From Ramlibacter montanisoli (GTDB lineage Bacteria > Pseudomonadota > Gammaproteobacteria > Burkholderiales > Burkholderiaceae_C), in assembly GCF_013087525.1 (NCBI RefSeq), contig NZ_JABFCS010000002.1, positions 1 to 64,000 on the forward strand: a stretch of 64,000 bases of DNA, read 5' to 3'. Below, one piece after another: positions 1-10,102 of this stretch. Below the pieces are notes generated by a model. That model made no database searches, was not told the origin of the DNA, and worked only from the letters and a program-made list of their open reading frames with translations. Positions within the stretch are counted from its first letter, which is position 1. Every line of letters starts with the position of its first letter. The position numbers were made by a program, and so were the translations under genes.

Positions 1-960
1 CCGGACAGCGCGGAGGAGCCGGTGATCGCGCGATAAACGCGTCGGCTCCTTCGCGGCGCCTGTAGAAACGTGCCGCTTCTGTGCCACTGGCGATGACGCA
101 GCACGTAGGCTGTTACCAGGTGCGCGGCCGAGGCGCCGTCGAAGTTTGGTCGCGTAATAGCACGCAGCCAGGCCGAGTAGCTCTCCAGCTGTCCAGCGAT
201 ACTGGTGGTGAAGGCATCTGTGGCCCGGGAGGCTAGCAGGTGGCCACCTGTTCAAGTTCAGGCCGGCAGCCTGAAGGCGTCCCAGCTGGGTGAGGATCTC
301 CAGCTGCGGTAGCTGAGCACTCCAGCCTGCTGGTGCCGGGAGCTGAGACGCGGCATGGATGCTGGAACTTCTGCTCATCGGGGATGGCGTCTGGCGGTCG
401 TAACATGAAATGGGTGTCGACCGCCGAAGACCTGAGGCGCACGCGGCGATGCCCGGCGTACTGCGGGTTACCCATCCTTCACCACCGCCGCTTCACCACA
501 GTCGCCGCGGTAGGCGGCGATGCCGGCGGTCATGGATTCGGCGAAGCGCCTGAAGGTGGGCACGACCCAATCCTTCTGGCTGGCATTGAAGTCCTTGGCC
601 AGGTCGTTCACCCATCTTCACCGAGCGCGCCGCCCACTGCGGTACCACTGGATCTCAGGTCTGTGACATTGCACTGACACGATGAACGCGCCAACGCGAA
701 CAACTGAAGGCTGCGGGCGGCAACGGCCAGCGCGGGAACGCGAGATTCCATCTGGATCACTCCTCGTTCTCGACCGCGAGATGCGTGCACGCGCGCGTAA
801 CTCTACGGTTTTCGTGTGACGAGCGCCGCACCGCCTCCGGCAGCATGCTGCGGGGTGCATGGGCGTCGGGGTCAGCGCAATCCCTACCTGCAGGACGACC
901 GGTAACACAACCCCTCAGCCGTGCACCTGTTGGAAGACATTGCACCGCCTCTCCGATGAA
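1..960. repeat. Error-rich inverted copy of the ugpB 5' region
   Basis: Read as reverse complement, this stretch follows positions about 2640 down to 1610 almost continuously, but with dense substitutions and indels. Bases 1-240 match the complement of about 2640-2330, 240-480 match 2180-2040, 480-660 match 2040-1880, 700-820 match 1850-1740 and 820-960 match 1740-1610. Clean fragments of other nearby sequence are spliced in: 665-695 equals the complement of about 1600-1630, and 876-902 equals the complement of about 1370-1390. No intact reading frame survives. Noise plus spliced clean snippets fits a fold-back long read at a contig end that was partly polished. A true decayed inverted duplication is the alternative. 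Confidence 0.85.
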
Positions 961-1000
961 CGGCAAGCGCCGCGAACAACAGATGGACCCGCAGCGACGG

Positions 1001-1615
1001 CTCGATGCAGCCCTTCACCAGGCCGGCCATCTCCGCTTCGGTGTCGGGCGTGAGCACCACGAAGGGGTACTCGACGCGCCAGTCGGTCGCATCGGTCACG
1101 TGCGAGACGCGCGACATGCCGTCGAACTTGATGTTGTCCTGGCCGTGTACTTGCGCAGCAGCCGCTGCGTGCGTGCGCAGCCCGGCGGTCTCGCCGAAGG
1201 CCTGGTCGAAGTGGTGCACCGCGGCCTGCGCGGCCTCGAGCAGCTTGCCCACCAGGCCGTCGCGCTGCGGGTCCGCCTGCGGGTCGCGGCGCTTGCCGAT
1301 CTCGGAGAGGCGGTGGTGCAGCGCTTCCACCAGCATGCGGCGGCGCTTGGGGCTGTCCAGCAGGTCGTCCTGCAGGTAGGGATTGCGCTGCACGACCCAG
1401 ATGTCGCCCAGCACCTCGTACAGCATGCGCGCCGAGCGGCCGGTGCGGCGCTCCTCGCGCAGCCGGTTCAGGACTTCCCACGCGCGCGTGCCCAGCACCC
1501 GGAGCACGATCTCGCGGTCCGAGAACGAGGTGTAGTTGTAGGGGATCTCGCGCAGGCGCGGCGCGTCGCCGTCCACCGCAGCCATCAGTTGTTCGAGTGT
1601 CGTTGGCGCGTTCAT
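1001..1615 (-). CDS. DUF3683-type FAD/FMN oxidoreductase, N-terminal fragment
   Basis: The first 200 or so residues resemble the N-terminus of the very large (about 1300 aa) betaproteobacterial FAD-binding oxidoreductase that begins with a DUF3683 domain and continues into an FAD-binding (PCMH-type) domain and Fe-S modules. Diagnostic pieces are [16 protein letters not shown], the stretch [20 protein letters not shown] and [20 protein letters not shown]. Family resemblance ends near base 1001, where the flanking inverted copy begins, so the bulk of the gene is absent. Residues of about 145-155 (bases about 1131-1170) are in the wrong frame between two compensating shifts; the expected LLRKYTA appears in another frame. 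It starts at an ATG at 1615 and diverges from ugpB. The substrate is not evident from the sequence. Confidence 0.75.
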
Positions 1616-1800
1616 CGTGTCAGTGCAATGTCAGCCAACAGGTGCACGGCTGAGGGGAGATGTTACCGCAGTGCAGCAAGCCACAGGCCCCGACGGTCAT
1701 GGGAAACCCGCTTGTTGCTGCCGGAGGGCGCCTGTCTAATCCGCGTCACACGAAAACCGTAGAGTTACGGGCTTCACGCATTCGAACAGGAGTGATCCAG

Positions 1801-3114
1801 ATGAAATTCAAGTTCCCCGCGCTGGCCGTTGCCGCCGCTGCCTTCTTCGCCGCGGCACCCGCCCAGGCACAGACCGAGATCCAGTGGTGGCATTCGATGG
1901 GCGGCGCGCTCGGTGAATGGGTGAACGACCTGGCCAAGGACTTCAATGCCAGCCAGAAGGATTACAAGGTCGTGCCCACCTTCAAGGGCAGCTACGCCGA
2001 ATCCATGACCGCCGGCATCGCCGCCTACCGCGGCGGCAATGCGCCGCACATGATCCAGGTCTTCGAGGTCGGCACCGCGACCATGATGGCCGCCAAGGGC
2101 GCCATCGTCCCGGTCGCGCAGGTGATGAACCAGGCCGGCCTGAAGTTCGACCCCAGCATCTACGTGCCCGCGGTCGCCGGCTACTACACGGCACCGAACG
2201 GGCAGATGCTCAGCTACCCCTTCAACAGCTCCACGCCGGTCTTCCACTACAACAAGGACGCCTTCAAGGCCGCCGGCCTGGACCCGGACAGCCCGCCCAA
2301 GACCTGGCCCGAAGTGGCGCTGGCCGCCGCCAAGTTGAAGGCCTCGGGCCACAAGTGCCCCTTCACCACCAGCTGGATCAGCTGGACGCAACTGGAGAGC
2401 TTCTCGGCCTGGCACAACGTGCTGTACGCGACCAAGAACAACGGCTTCGGCGGCACCGACACGCGCCTGGCCTTCAACAGCCCCCTGCACGTGCGCCACG
2501 TCGAGAACCTCGCCAACATGGCCAAGAGCGGCCTGTTCGTCTACAAGGGCCGCGAGAACAAGGCCGACGCGACCTTCGTGTCCGGCGAATGCGCCATGAT
2601 CACCGGCTCCTCCGCGCTGTCCGGCGGCGTGAAGCGCAACAGCAAGTTCGCGGCCGGCATCGGCACCCTGCCCTACTACCCGGACGTCCCCGGCGCGCCG
2701 CAGAACACCGTCATCGGCGGCGCCAGCATCTGGGTGATGGCCGGCAAGAAGCCCGAGGAATACAAGGGCGTGGCGCACTTCCTGAACTACCTGTCCAAGC
2801 CCGAAGTCGCGGCGGCCAGCCACCAGCGCACCGGCTACCTGCCGGTGACCAAGGCCTCGTTCGATCTGACCGAGAAGGCCGGCTTCTACAAGCAGAACCC
2901 GGGCTACGACGTCTCGGTGAACCAGATGGTCCGCAAGACCACGGACAAGTCGCGCGGCGTGCGCCTGGGCAACTTCGTCCAGATCCGCACCATCATCGAC
3001 GAGGAACTCGAAGGCGTGTGGCAGGGCAACAAGCAGGCCAAGGAAGCCCTGGACAACGCGGTGAAGCGGGGCAACGAGCAGCTGGAGCGCTTCCAGAAAG
3101 CCAACAAGTCCTGA
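1801..3114 (+). CDS. ugpB: Glycerol-3-phosphate ABC transporter, periplasmic binding protein
   Basis: This 437-residue protein is the extracytoplasmic solute-binding component that captures sn-glycerol-3-phosphate or glycerophosphodiesters for UgpAEC. A Sec signal peptide occupies residues 1-23, ending AAPAQA before QTEIQWW. The mature start TEIQWWHSMGG is characteristic of UgpB, and the length equals the family norm (about 438). The ATG at 1801 is preceded by AGGAG at 1789-1793. It leads the operon ugpB-A-E-C-Q, which fixes the substrate assignment better than sequence alone. A hairpin between this gene and ugpA would let the binding protein be made in excess over the permeases. In other bacteria this operon responds to phosphate limitation; no clear Pho box was identified here. 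Confidence 0.93.
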   Translation: MKFKFPALAVAAAAFFAAAPAQAQTEIQWWHSMGGALGEWVNDLAKDFNASQKDYKVVPTFKGSYAESMTAGIAAYRGGNAPHMIQVFEVGTATMMAAKGAIVPVAQVMNQAGLKFDPSIYVPAVAGYYTAPNGQMLSYPFNSSTPVFHYNKDAFKAAGLDPDSPPKTWPEVALAAAKLKASGHKCPFTTSWISWTQLESFSAWHNVLYATKNNGFGGTDTRLAFNSPLHVRHVENLANMAKSGLFVYKGRENKADATFVSGECAMITGSSALSGGVKRNSKFAAGIGTLPYYPDVPGAPQNTVIGGASIWVMAGKKPEEYKGVAHFLNYLSKPEVAAASHQRTGYLPVTKASFDLTEKAGFYKQNPGYDVSVNQMVRKTTDKSRGVRLGNFVQIRTIIDEELEGVWQGNKQAKEALDNAVKRGNEQLERFQKANKS

Positions 3115-3117
3115 AGT

Positions 3118-3216
3118 GTCATCCCCGCGCAGGCGGGGACCCAAGAACGTTGTGAAGGCCCCGCACCGCGGGGCCTTTTGATGAAAGCCTTGGATTCCCG
3201 CCTGCGCGGGAATGAC
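3118..3216. repeat. Nested inverted repeats between ugpB and ugpA (REP-like)
   Basis: A 27-base sequence at 3118-3144 recurs as a near-perfect reverse complement at 3190-3216. Each arm is itself a small hairpin (CCCCGCGCAGGCGGGG type). This is a common dispersed intergenic repeat of Comamonadaceae. The arms enclose the terminator-like hairpin at 3155-3179. Confidence 0.8.
3155..3179 (+). terminator. Intra-operon attenuating terminator after ugpB
   Basis: A ten-base-pair stem (AAGGCCCCGC with GCGGGGCCTT, three-base loop) is followed by a short T run. It lies 40 bases after the ugpB stop and about 70 before ugpA. The likely role is partial termination or protection of the ugpB message 3' end. 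Confidence 0.7.
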
Positions 3217-3247
3217 GGACGCCACAACTCATACACAATACGCCGCC

Positions 3248-4129
3248 ATGGAGAAGAGGGTCCTGTTCAAGTCGGCATGGCTGCCGTGGGTGCTGATCGC
3301 GCCCCAGATGGCCATCATCCTGGTGTTCTTCTTCTGGCCCGCCGGCCAGGCGCTGTACCAGAGCGTGCTGCAGGAAGACGCCTTCGGCGCCACCAGCGAG
3401 TTCGTCGGCCTCGAGAACTTCCGCCGCCTCTTCACCGACCCGGGCTACCTCGACTCCTTCCGCATCACGGCGATCTTCTCCGTGCTGGTGGCGGTCGGGG
3501 GCCTGGCCATCTCGCTGCTGCTGGCGGTGATGGCCAACCGCGTGGTGCGCGCCGCCGGCATCTACAAGACCCTCCTGATCTGGCCGTACGCGGTGGCCCC
3601 GGTGGTGGCCGGCGTGCTGTGGCTGATGATGTTCGCCTCGCCCTACGGCGCGATCCGCTACGCGCTGATCGAGATGGGCTTCGAGTGGAACCACCTCCTC
3701 AACGGCAACCACGCGATGGCGCTGATCGTGATGGCGGCGATCTGGAAGCACATCTCGTACAACTTCCTGTTCTTCCTGGCCGGCCTGCAGTCGATCCCCC
3801 ATTCGCTGATCGAGGCGGCGACCATCGACGGCGCCGGGCCGTGGAAGCGCTTCTGGAGCATCGTGTGGCCGCTGCTGTCGCCCACGACCTTCTTCCTGCT
3901 GGTGATCAACGTCGTGTACGCCTTCTTCGAGACCTTCGCGATCGTGGACGCGGCCACCAACGGCGGCCCGGGCAAGGACACCTCGATCCTGGTCTACAAG
4001 GTCTACTACGACGGCTTCAAGGCGATGGACATCAACGGGTCGGCCGCGCAGTCGGTGGTGCTGATGGTGATCGTGGTCGCGCTCACCGTCATCCAGTTCC
4101 GCTTCGTCGAGAAGAAGGTTCACTACTGA
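3248..4129 (+). CDS. ugpA: Glycerol-3-phosphate ABC transporter permease UgpA
   Basis: This 293-residue inner-membrane permease (E. coli UgpA has 295) has about six hydrophobic segments. The first lies at residues 13-31. The ABC-permease EAA loop that docks on the ATPase is visible near residue 189 as EAATIDGAGPWKRF. The ATG at 3248 is preferred over an in-frame ATG 36 bases upstream, because the family begins with a short basic stretch (MEKRVLFKSAWLPW) and the upstream codons lie in the REP-like repeat. It forms a heterodimer with UgpE, encoded one base downstream. Confidence 0.93.
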   Translation: MEKRVLFKSAWLPWVLIAPQMAIILVFFFWPAGQALYQSVLQEDAFGATSEFVGLENFRRLFTDPGYLDSFRITAIFSVLVAVGGLAISLLLAVMANRVVRAAGIYKTLLIWPYAVAPVVAGVLWLMMFASPYGAIRYALIEMGFEWNHLLNGNHAMALIVMAAIWKHISYNFLFFLAGLQSIPHSLIEAATIDGAGPWKRFWSIVWPLLSPTTFFLLVINVVYAFFETFAIVDAATNGGPGKDTSILVYKVYYDGFKAMDINGSAAQSVVLMVIVVALTVIQFRFVEKKVHY

Positions 4130-4130
4130 C

Positions 4131-4985
4131 ATGGTCCAGCGCAACCCCATCCTCGATTTCTTCACCCACCTGATCCTGATCCTGGGGGTGGTGATCGTCT
4201 TCTTCCCGATCTACGTCACCTTCATCGGCTCCACGCAGACCGCGCAGCAGATCAGCTCCAGCAACCCGATCTCGCTGCTGCCGGGGAACAACATCGTGGA
4301 GAGCTACCGCTTCGCGCTCTTCGGCGGCAAGACCGAGGCGGGCGCGACCGTGGCACCGGCCCTGCCCATGATGGGCATCAGCCTGGCCAGCGCGCTGATC
4401 ATCGCCATCGGCAAGATCGCCATCTCGCTGCTGTCGGCCTTCGCGATCGTGTACTTCCGCTTCCCGGCCAAGAACATCGTGTTCTGGATGGTGTTCGTCA
4501 CGCTGATGCTGCCGGTGGAGGTGCGCATCGGGCCGACCTACGAGGTGATCTCCAACCTCGGCATGCTCAACTCGATGGCGGGCCTGACGGTGCCCCTGAT
4601 CGCGTCCGCCACGGCGACCTTCCTGTTCCGGCAGTTCTTCCTCACCGTGCCGGACGAACTGGTGGAGGCCGCGCGCATGGACGGCGCGGGGCCGATGCGC
4701 TTCTTCAAGGACGTGCTTCTGCCGCTGTCCAAGACCTCGATGGCGGCCCTGTTCGTCATCCAGTTCATCTACGGCTGGAACCAGTACCTGTGGCCGCTGC
4801 TGGTGACCACCGACGAGAAGATGTACCCCATCGTCATGGGCATCAAGCGCCTGCTGTTCGGCGAGGTCTACATCGAGTGGAACGTGGTGATGGCCACGGC
4901 CATCCTCGCCATGCTGCCGCCGGCGGTGGTGGTGATCCTGATGCAGAAGTGGTTCGTCAAGGGCCTCGTCGACACCGAAAAGTAA
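4131..4985 (+). CDS. ugpE: Glycerol-3-phosphate ABC transporter permease UgpE
   Basis: This 284-residue inner-membrane permease (family norm about 281) is the partner of UgpA. It has an N-terminal membrane segment at residues 13-30, several further hydrophobic segments and the EAA loop near residue 179 ([14 protein letters not shown]). It starts one base after the ugpA stop, so translation is probably coupled. A conspicuous insertion-like loop ([14 protein letters not shown]) sits around residues 66-80, between the first two membrane segments. Confidence 0.93.
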   Translation: MVQRNPILDFFTHLILILGVVIVFFPIYVTFIGSTQTAQQISSSNPISLLPGNNIVESYRFALFGGKTEAGATVAPALPMMGISLASALIIAIGKIAISLLSAFAIVYFRFPAKNIVFWMVFVTLMLPVEVRIGPTYEVISNLGMLNSMAGLTVPLIASATATFLFRQFFLTVPDELVEAARMDGAGPMRFFKDVLLPLSKTSMAALFVIQFIYGWNQYLWPLLVTTDEKMYPIVMGIKRLLFGEVYIEWNVVMATAILAMLPPAVVVILMQKWFVKGLVDTEK

Positions 4986-4993
4986 GAACACAG

Positions 4994-5999
<1,006 letters not shown>

Positions 6000-6003
<4 letters not shown>

Positions 6004-6734
6004 AGGCCTGGCCCTATCCGCGCTGGGTGGCGCACCGCGGCGCGGGGAGGCTGGCGCCGGAGAACACGCTGGCTGCCTTCCGCCTCGGCGCGGAAAACGG
6101 CTACCGCATGTTCGAGTGCGACGTGAAGCTGTCGGCGGACGGCGTCCCCTTCCTGATGCACGACGCGACCTTGGAGCGCACCACCAACGGCATCGGCCTC
6201 GGCGGCGACCAGCCCTGGGACCAGCTGGCGCGGCTCGACGCCGGCAGCTGGCACTCGCGCGCGCATGCGGGCGAGCCGCTGCCGACGTTCGAGAACATCG
6301 GGCGCTACTGCCTGGCCAACGGCTTCTTCCTGAACATCGAGATCAAGCCGACGCCGGGACTGGAAGCCAAGACCGGCGAAGTGGTCGCGAACCACGCCGA
6401 GCGCATCTGGCGCGGCACCGAGCTGCCGCCGCTGCTCACGTCCTTCCGTCCCGAGTCGCTGCAGGCGGCCCTGCAGGCCCAGCCGCAACTGCCGCGCGGC
6501 CTGCTGCTGGACACCTTGTGGGATGGCTGCTGGGACCATGCGCAGCAGCTGCAGTGCGTGGCGGTGGTGTGCAACCACGCGCTGTGGGACGCGGCGACAG
6601 TGGCCAAGGCCAAGGGCCTGGGGCTGCGCACCCTGAGCTACACGGTGAACGACGAGTGGGCGGCGCAGCGGCTGATCGCGCTGGGCACGGACGGGATCAT
6701 CACGGACCGGGTGGACCTGTTCTCGCCGGCCTGA
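6000..6734 (+). CDS. ugpQ: Glycerophosphodiester phosphodiesterase
   Basis: This 244-residue cytoplasmic GDPD-family enzyme hydrolyses glycerophosphodiesters imported by the Ugp system to glycerol-3-phosphate and an alcohol. The family's catalytic hallmarks are present: HRGAG near residue 12, PENTLAAF near 20, the metal-binding ECDVKLSADG near 39 and the second catalytic histidine in MHDATLERTTNG near 53. Later come NIEIKP and LLTSFRPE. The start overlaps the expected end of ugpC by four bases, so it belongs to the same transcript. Confidence 0.93.
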
Positions 6735-6743
6735 GCGACAGCC

Positions 6744-7337
6744 CTATTTCAAATCCCCCGCCAGCGAAGCCAGCGTCTCCGGCGCGATCGCCACGTGCGC
6801 CGGATAGTTCGTGTGGTCGCACCCGAGCTTCACCGCCGCGCCCGCCTTCACCGCCTGCCGCATCGCCGGCGCGAGCTCGAAGCGCAGGAAGTGCACCGCC
6901 GAGGTCTTCTCGTCGTTCTCCCGGTCCAGGTCCTCGTCGGCGATCGCGTAGACGCGCGGGTGCCCTTCCACCTCGACGAACATGCGGTCTTCCACGCCGA
7001 TCAGCCGCGCCAGCTCGCGCTTGCGTTCGTTGATGTCGGGGTACTCGATCATCATCGTCGCCTTCCAGTTGCTGCCGTCCGGCACCAGCGGCGCATAGGC
7101 ATCGATCTCCTGCTGGATGCCCTCCTCCTCGAAGATCTTCTCGATGCGCAGCATCTCCTGCACCTGGTAGCGCATGGTCAGCTCGCTTTCGAACTGCACC
7201 GACACGTGCTCGCCCAGCGGGACGGCGCGCAGCTTGCGGTGCGCGACGAGCTCCGCGTGGTGGTGCTTGCGCCACTTCGCATAGGCCTCCAGCGTCATCA
7301 GGCTGTCGGCGGTGATCTTGCCGGTGGTCTGCATCAT
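6744..7337 (-). CDS. DUF3501 family protein
   Basis: This 197-residue soluble protein belongs to DUF3501, which has no established biochemical function. It contains no cysteine cluster and no membrane segment. Recognisable stretches are EAYAKWRKHHHAELVAHRK near residue 18, ELTMRYQVQEMLRIEKIFEE near 52 and the C-terminal LGCDHTNYPAHVAIA. It starts three bases after the stop of the Fe-S protein gene, so the two are almost certainly co-translated. The rubrerythrin / Fe-S protein / DUF3501 order recurs in many proteobacteria, which points to a joint role in peroxide or redox stress (inference). Confidence 0.85.
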   Translation of the reverse strand: MMQTTGKITADSLMTLEAYAKWRKHHHAELVAHRKLRAVPLGEHVSVQFESELTMRYQVQEMLRIEKIFEEEGIQQEIDAYAPLVPDGSNWKATMMIEYPDINERKRELARLIGVEDRMFVEVEGHPRVYAIADEDLDRENDEKTSAVHFLRFELAPAMRQAVKAGAAVKLGCDHTNYPAHVAIAPETLASLAGDLK

Positions 7338-7339
7338 GC

Positions 7340-8691
7340 TCACTCCAGTCCGTAGGCCATGCGCACCAGGGTGATCGGGTGCTCCAGCTGCGGCGTGCCC
7401 AGTCCGTTGCGGTCGAAGCCCTGGCGGATGTGGTGGCCGCCCAGCGGGCAGTCGGACGCGATGTAGTCGGGCGCGCCGCCCTCCGGGTGCTCCGCCATCC
7501 GCTTGAACAGCGGCTTGCCGATCTTCATCGCGACCTCGTGGTACGCCTTCTTCACCCCGAAGGTGCCGGCGTGCCCGGAGCAGCGCTCGTTGGTGTGCAC
7601 CGAGGTGCCGGGCACCATCTTCAGCAGCTCCTCGGTCTTGCGGCCGATGTTCTGCACGCGCGTGTGGCAGGGGACGTGGTAGCTCACCTTGCCCAGCGGC
7701 TTGGGAAACTCCGTCTTGAGCAGCCCGTCGCGGCGGCGCGCGCCCAGGTACTCGAAGGGATCCCACATCGCCTCCTTGACGGCCTGCACCTCGGCGTCGT
7801 CGGGGTACATCAGCGGGATCTCCTGCTTGAACATCAGCGTGCAGCTGGGCACGGCGGAGAGGATGGCGTAGCCCTCGCGCGCGTACTTCGCCAGCACCGG
7901 GATGTTCGCGCGCTTGCTCGCGTCCACCGAATCCAGGTCGCCGAGTTCGAGCTTGGGCATGCCGCAGCACTGCTCCTTCTCCACCAGCACGTAGGGCACG
8001 TCGTTGTGCGCAAGGACCTTCAGCAGGTCCAGGCCGATGCCGGGCTCGTTGTAGTTGATGTAGCAGGTGGCGTAGATCGCGACCTTGCCCGGCGTGCGCT
8101 CGCCGTTCTTCACCGGCAGGTCGGCGGCCTTGGGCGCCGCGCTGCGGAACTTGCGTGTAGCCAGCGAGGGCAGCCAGGCGTTGCGGTCCACGTGCAGGGT
8201 GCTTTCCATCAGCGCCCGCATCGGCCTGGTCTGGTTCACCGCGTTGGCCGCCTGCACCACGATCGGGATGCCGGCGAACTTGCCGTGGACGTCCGTGGAC
8301 GACAGGAACTTCGAGCCGAAGTCCACGCCGCCGTTCTTGAACTTGATGGCCTTGGCGCGCAGCATGGTGTGCGGGAAGTCCACGTTCCACTCGTGCGGCG
8401 GAACGTAAGGGCACTTGGTCATGTAGCAGAGGTCGCACAGGTAGCACTGGTCGACGACCTTCCAGTAGTCCTTCTTCTCGACCCCGTCCACCTCGCCGCT
8501 CTTGCCCTCGTCGACCAGGTCGAACAGCGTTGGGAAGGCGCCGCACAGGGCGACGCAGCGGCGGCAGCCGTGGCAGATGTCGAAGATGCGCTCGAGCTTC
8601 TTGAAGGTCGCGCCTTCGTCGTAGTACCCGGGGATTTCCAGTCGATGGGGTGGCGCGTGGGCGCCTCGAGACTGCCTTCGCGGACGGCCAT
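7340..8691 (-). CDS. Fe-S oxidoreductase of the GlpC/HdrD type (frameshifted)
   Basis: This is a heterodisulfide-reductase-related protein. It has two N-terminal 4Fe-4S motifs (CHGCRRCVALC and CYLCDLCYMTKC) and two C-terminal cysteine-rich CCG-type modules, visible as CCGMPKLELGD and CSGHAGTFGVKK. Such proteins pass electrons between a flavoprotein or quinone pool and a partner. The start is the ATG at 8691 (MAVREGSLEAPTRHP). One base is missing near 8632, in a CCCCGGGG run reduced to CCCGGGG. Restoring it joins WKSPG to YYDEGATFKKLERIF and gives an intact protein of about 450 residues. The substrate is unknown. The adjacent rubrerythrin suggests it supplies reducing power for peroxide reduction (inference). 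Confidence 0.85.
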
Positions 8692-8740
8692 GGGTGGTAC
8701 TTCGCGTTGTTGTAAGGGCTGGAATTGGAGCACGCCGCGC

Positions 8741-8777
8741 GCGCCCCCACCCCAGCCCTCCCCGGAGGGGGAGGGAG
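8741..8777. repeat. 37-base palindromic dispersed repeat, copy 1
   Basis: This 37-base sequence, with core CCCTCCCCGGAGGGGGAGGG, is identical to one at 59860-59896 inside ileS. Here it sits harmlessly between the rubrerythrin and Fe-S protein genes. It resembles the small palindromic intergenic repeats common in Comamonadaceae. Confidence 0.85.
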
Positions 8778-8795
8778 GAAGTGAGGAGACCGGGT

Positions 8796-9218
<423 letters not shown>

Positions 9219-9410
9219 GGGGTTCTCCTTCGAGGTGAATGAAGACAAAGCGTCGCGCCCCGGCGGCGCCGGAGACGCTGCAAGCGTAGTGAGGCCCGGC
9301 GGCGGCGTCTAATAGCCAGGCTCAATGCACTCCATGCAGCATGGCTATGAACAAGGTCCAGTTGATAACCGATCTCAAAGAGCGCCCGCCGCCGGGTCGA
9401 CTCGCCCCCG

Positions 9411-9448
9411 GCATTACGGTACAGTAAACGCATTACGCATTGGTAAAC
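9411..9448 (+). promoter_or_regulatory. Two adjacent 19-bp operator-like repeats
   Basis: The pattern GCATTACG-N5-GTAAAC occurs twice back to back, at 9411-9429 and 9430-9448, ending 13 bases before the ATG of the VOC gene. The fixed 19-base period (nearly two helical turns) and the invariant half-sites suggest two regulator-binding sites on one DNA face. Placement beside the ribosome site (GGAG at 9453) would suit a repressor of the downstream aromatic-oxidation genes. The regulator is not encoded nearby. Confidence 0.6.
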
Positions 9449-9461
9449 GACAGGAGACACG

Positions 9462-10079
9462 ATGGCCGCCGTCCTCAAGAGCCCGGGCGCCCTGCCCGCG
9501 CCCGCGCCGATCCAGCAGCTGCACCACTACGCCTACCGGGCGCGGGATGCCGAGGAGACCCGGCATTTCTACGAGGACATCCTCGGCCTGCCGCTGTACC
9601 ACATCATCCAGAGCGACTACGTGCCGAGCACCGGCGAGTACTGCCCGTACACGCATTTCTTCTTCCGGCTGCAGGACGGCTCGTTCATCGCCTTCTTCGA
9701 CCTCGGCGACGACCAGGCCTGCGAGCCCTCCCCGAACACGCCCAAGTGGGTGAACCACGTCTCCTTCCGCGTGGACGACATCCAGGCGCTGAAGGACATG
9801 AAGGCGCGGCTGGAAGCGCACGGGATCGAGGTGCTCGGCATCACCGACCACCACATCTTCCACAGCATCTACTTCTTCGACCCCAACGGCATCCGCCTGG
9901 AACTCACGGCGCAGCTGGCGGACGAGTTCCAGATGCTGCAGGAGAGCAAGACCGCGCACGCGCGCCTGAACGACTGGACCGCGCGCAAGGAACAGTGGCG
10001 CAAGGAGCGCGCCGAAGGAAAGGTGGCGGCGCCGCTGAAGCCGCAGCAGAATGACAGGCCCGAGTTCGTGAAGAAATAG
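9462..10079 (+). CDS. VOC-superfamily (glyoxalase / extradiol dioxygenase-like) protein
   Basis: This 205-residue protein has the vicinal-oxygen-chelate fold: paired beta-alpha-beta-beta-beta modules with metal-binding histidines and a glutamate. Visible pieces are LHHYAYRARDAEETRHFYEDILGL near residue 20, WVNHVSFRVDD near 95 and the ligand segment FFDPNGIRLELT near 140. The final 50 residues are charged and probably helical. It precedes a flavin monooxygenase gene by 23 bases. This suggests hydroxylation of an aromatic substrate followed by metal-dependent cleavage or isomerisation (inference). The exact substrate cannot be read from sequence. Confidence 0.85.
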   Translation: MAAVLKSPGALPAPAPIQQLHHYAYRARDAEETRHFYEDILGLPLYHIIQSDYVPSTGEYCPYTHFFFRLQDGSFIAFFDLGDDQACEPSPNTPKWVNHVSFRVDDIQALKDMKARLEAHGIEVLGITDHHIFHSIYFFDPNGIRLELTAQLADEFQMLQESKTAHARLNDWTARKEQWRKERAEGKVAAPLKPQQNDRPEFVKK

Positions 10080-10102
10080 GCCAAGGCAGGAGGACAGCGA
10101 CG

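Noticed and set aside
785..1762. A 325-residue plus-strand frame opposite the DUF3683 fragment
   Set aside because: It is the antisense shadow of the oxidoreductase fragment and runs into the inverted noisy copy. It has no family resemblance or ribosome site.
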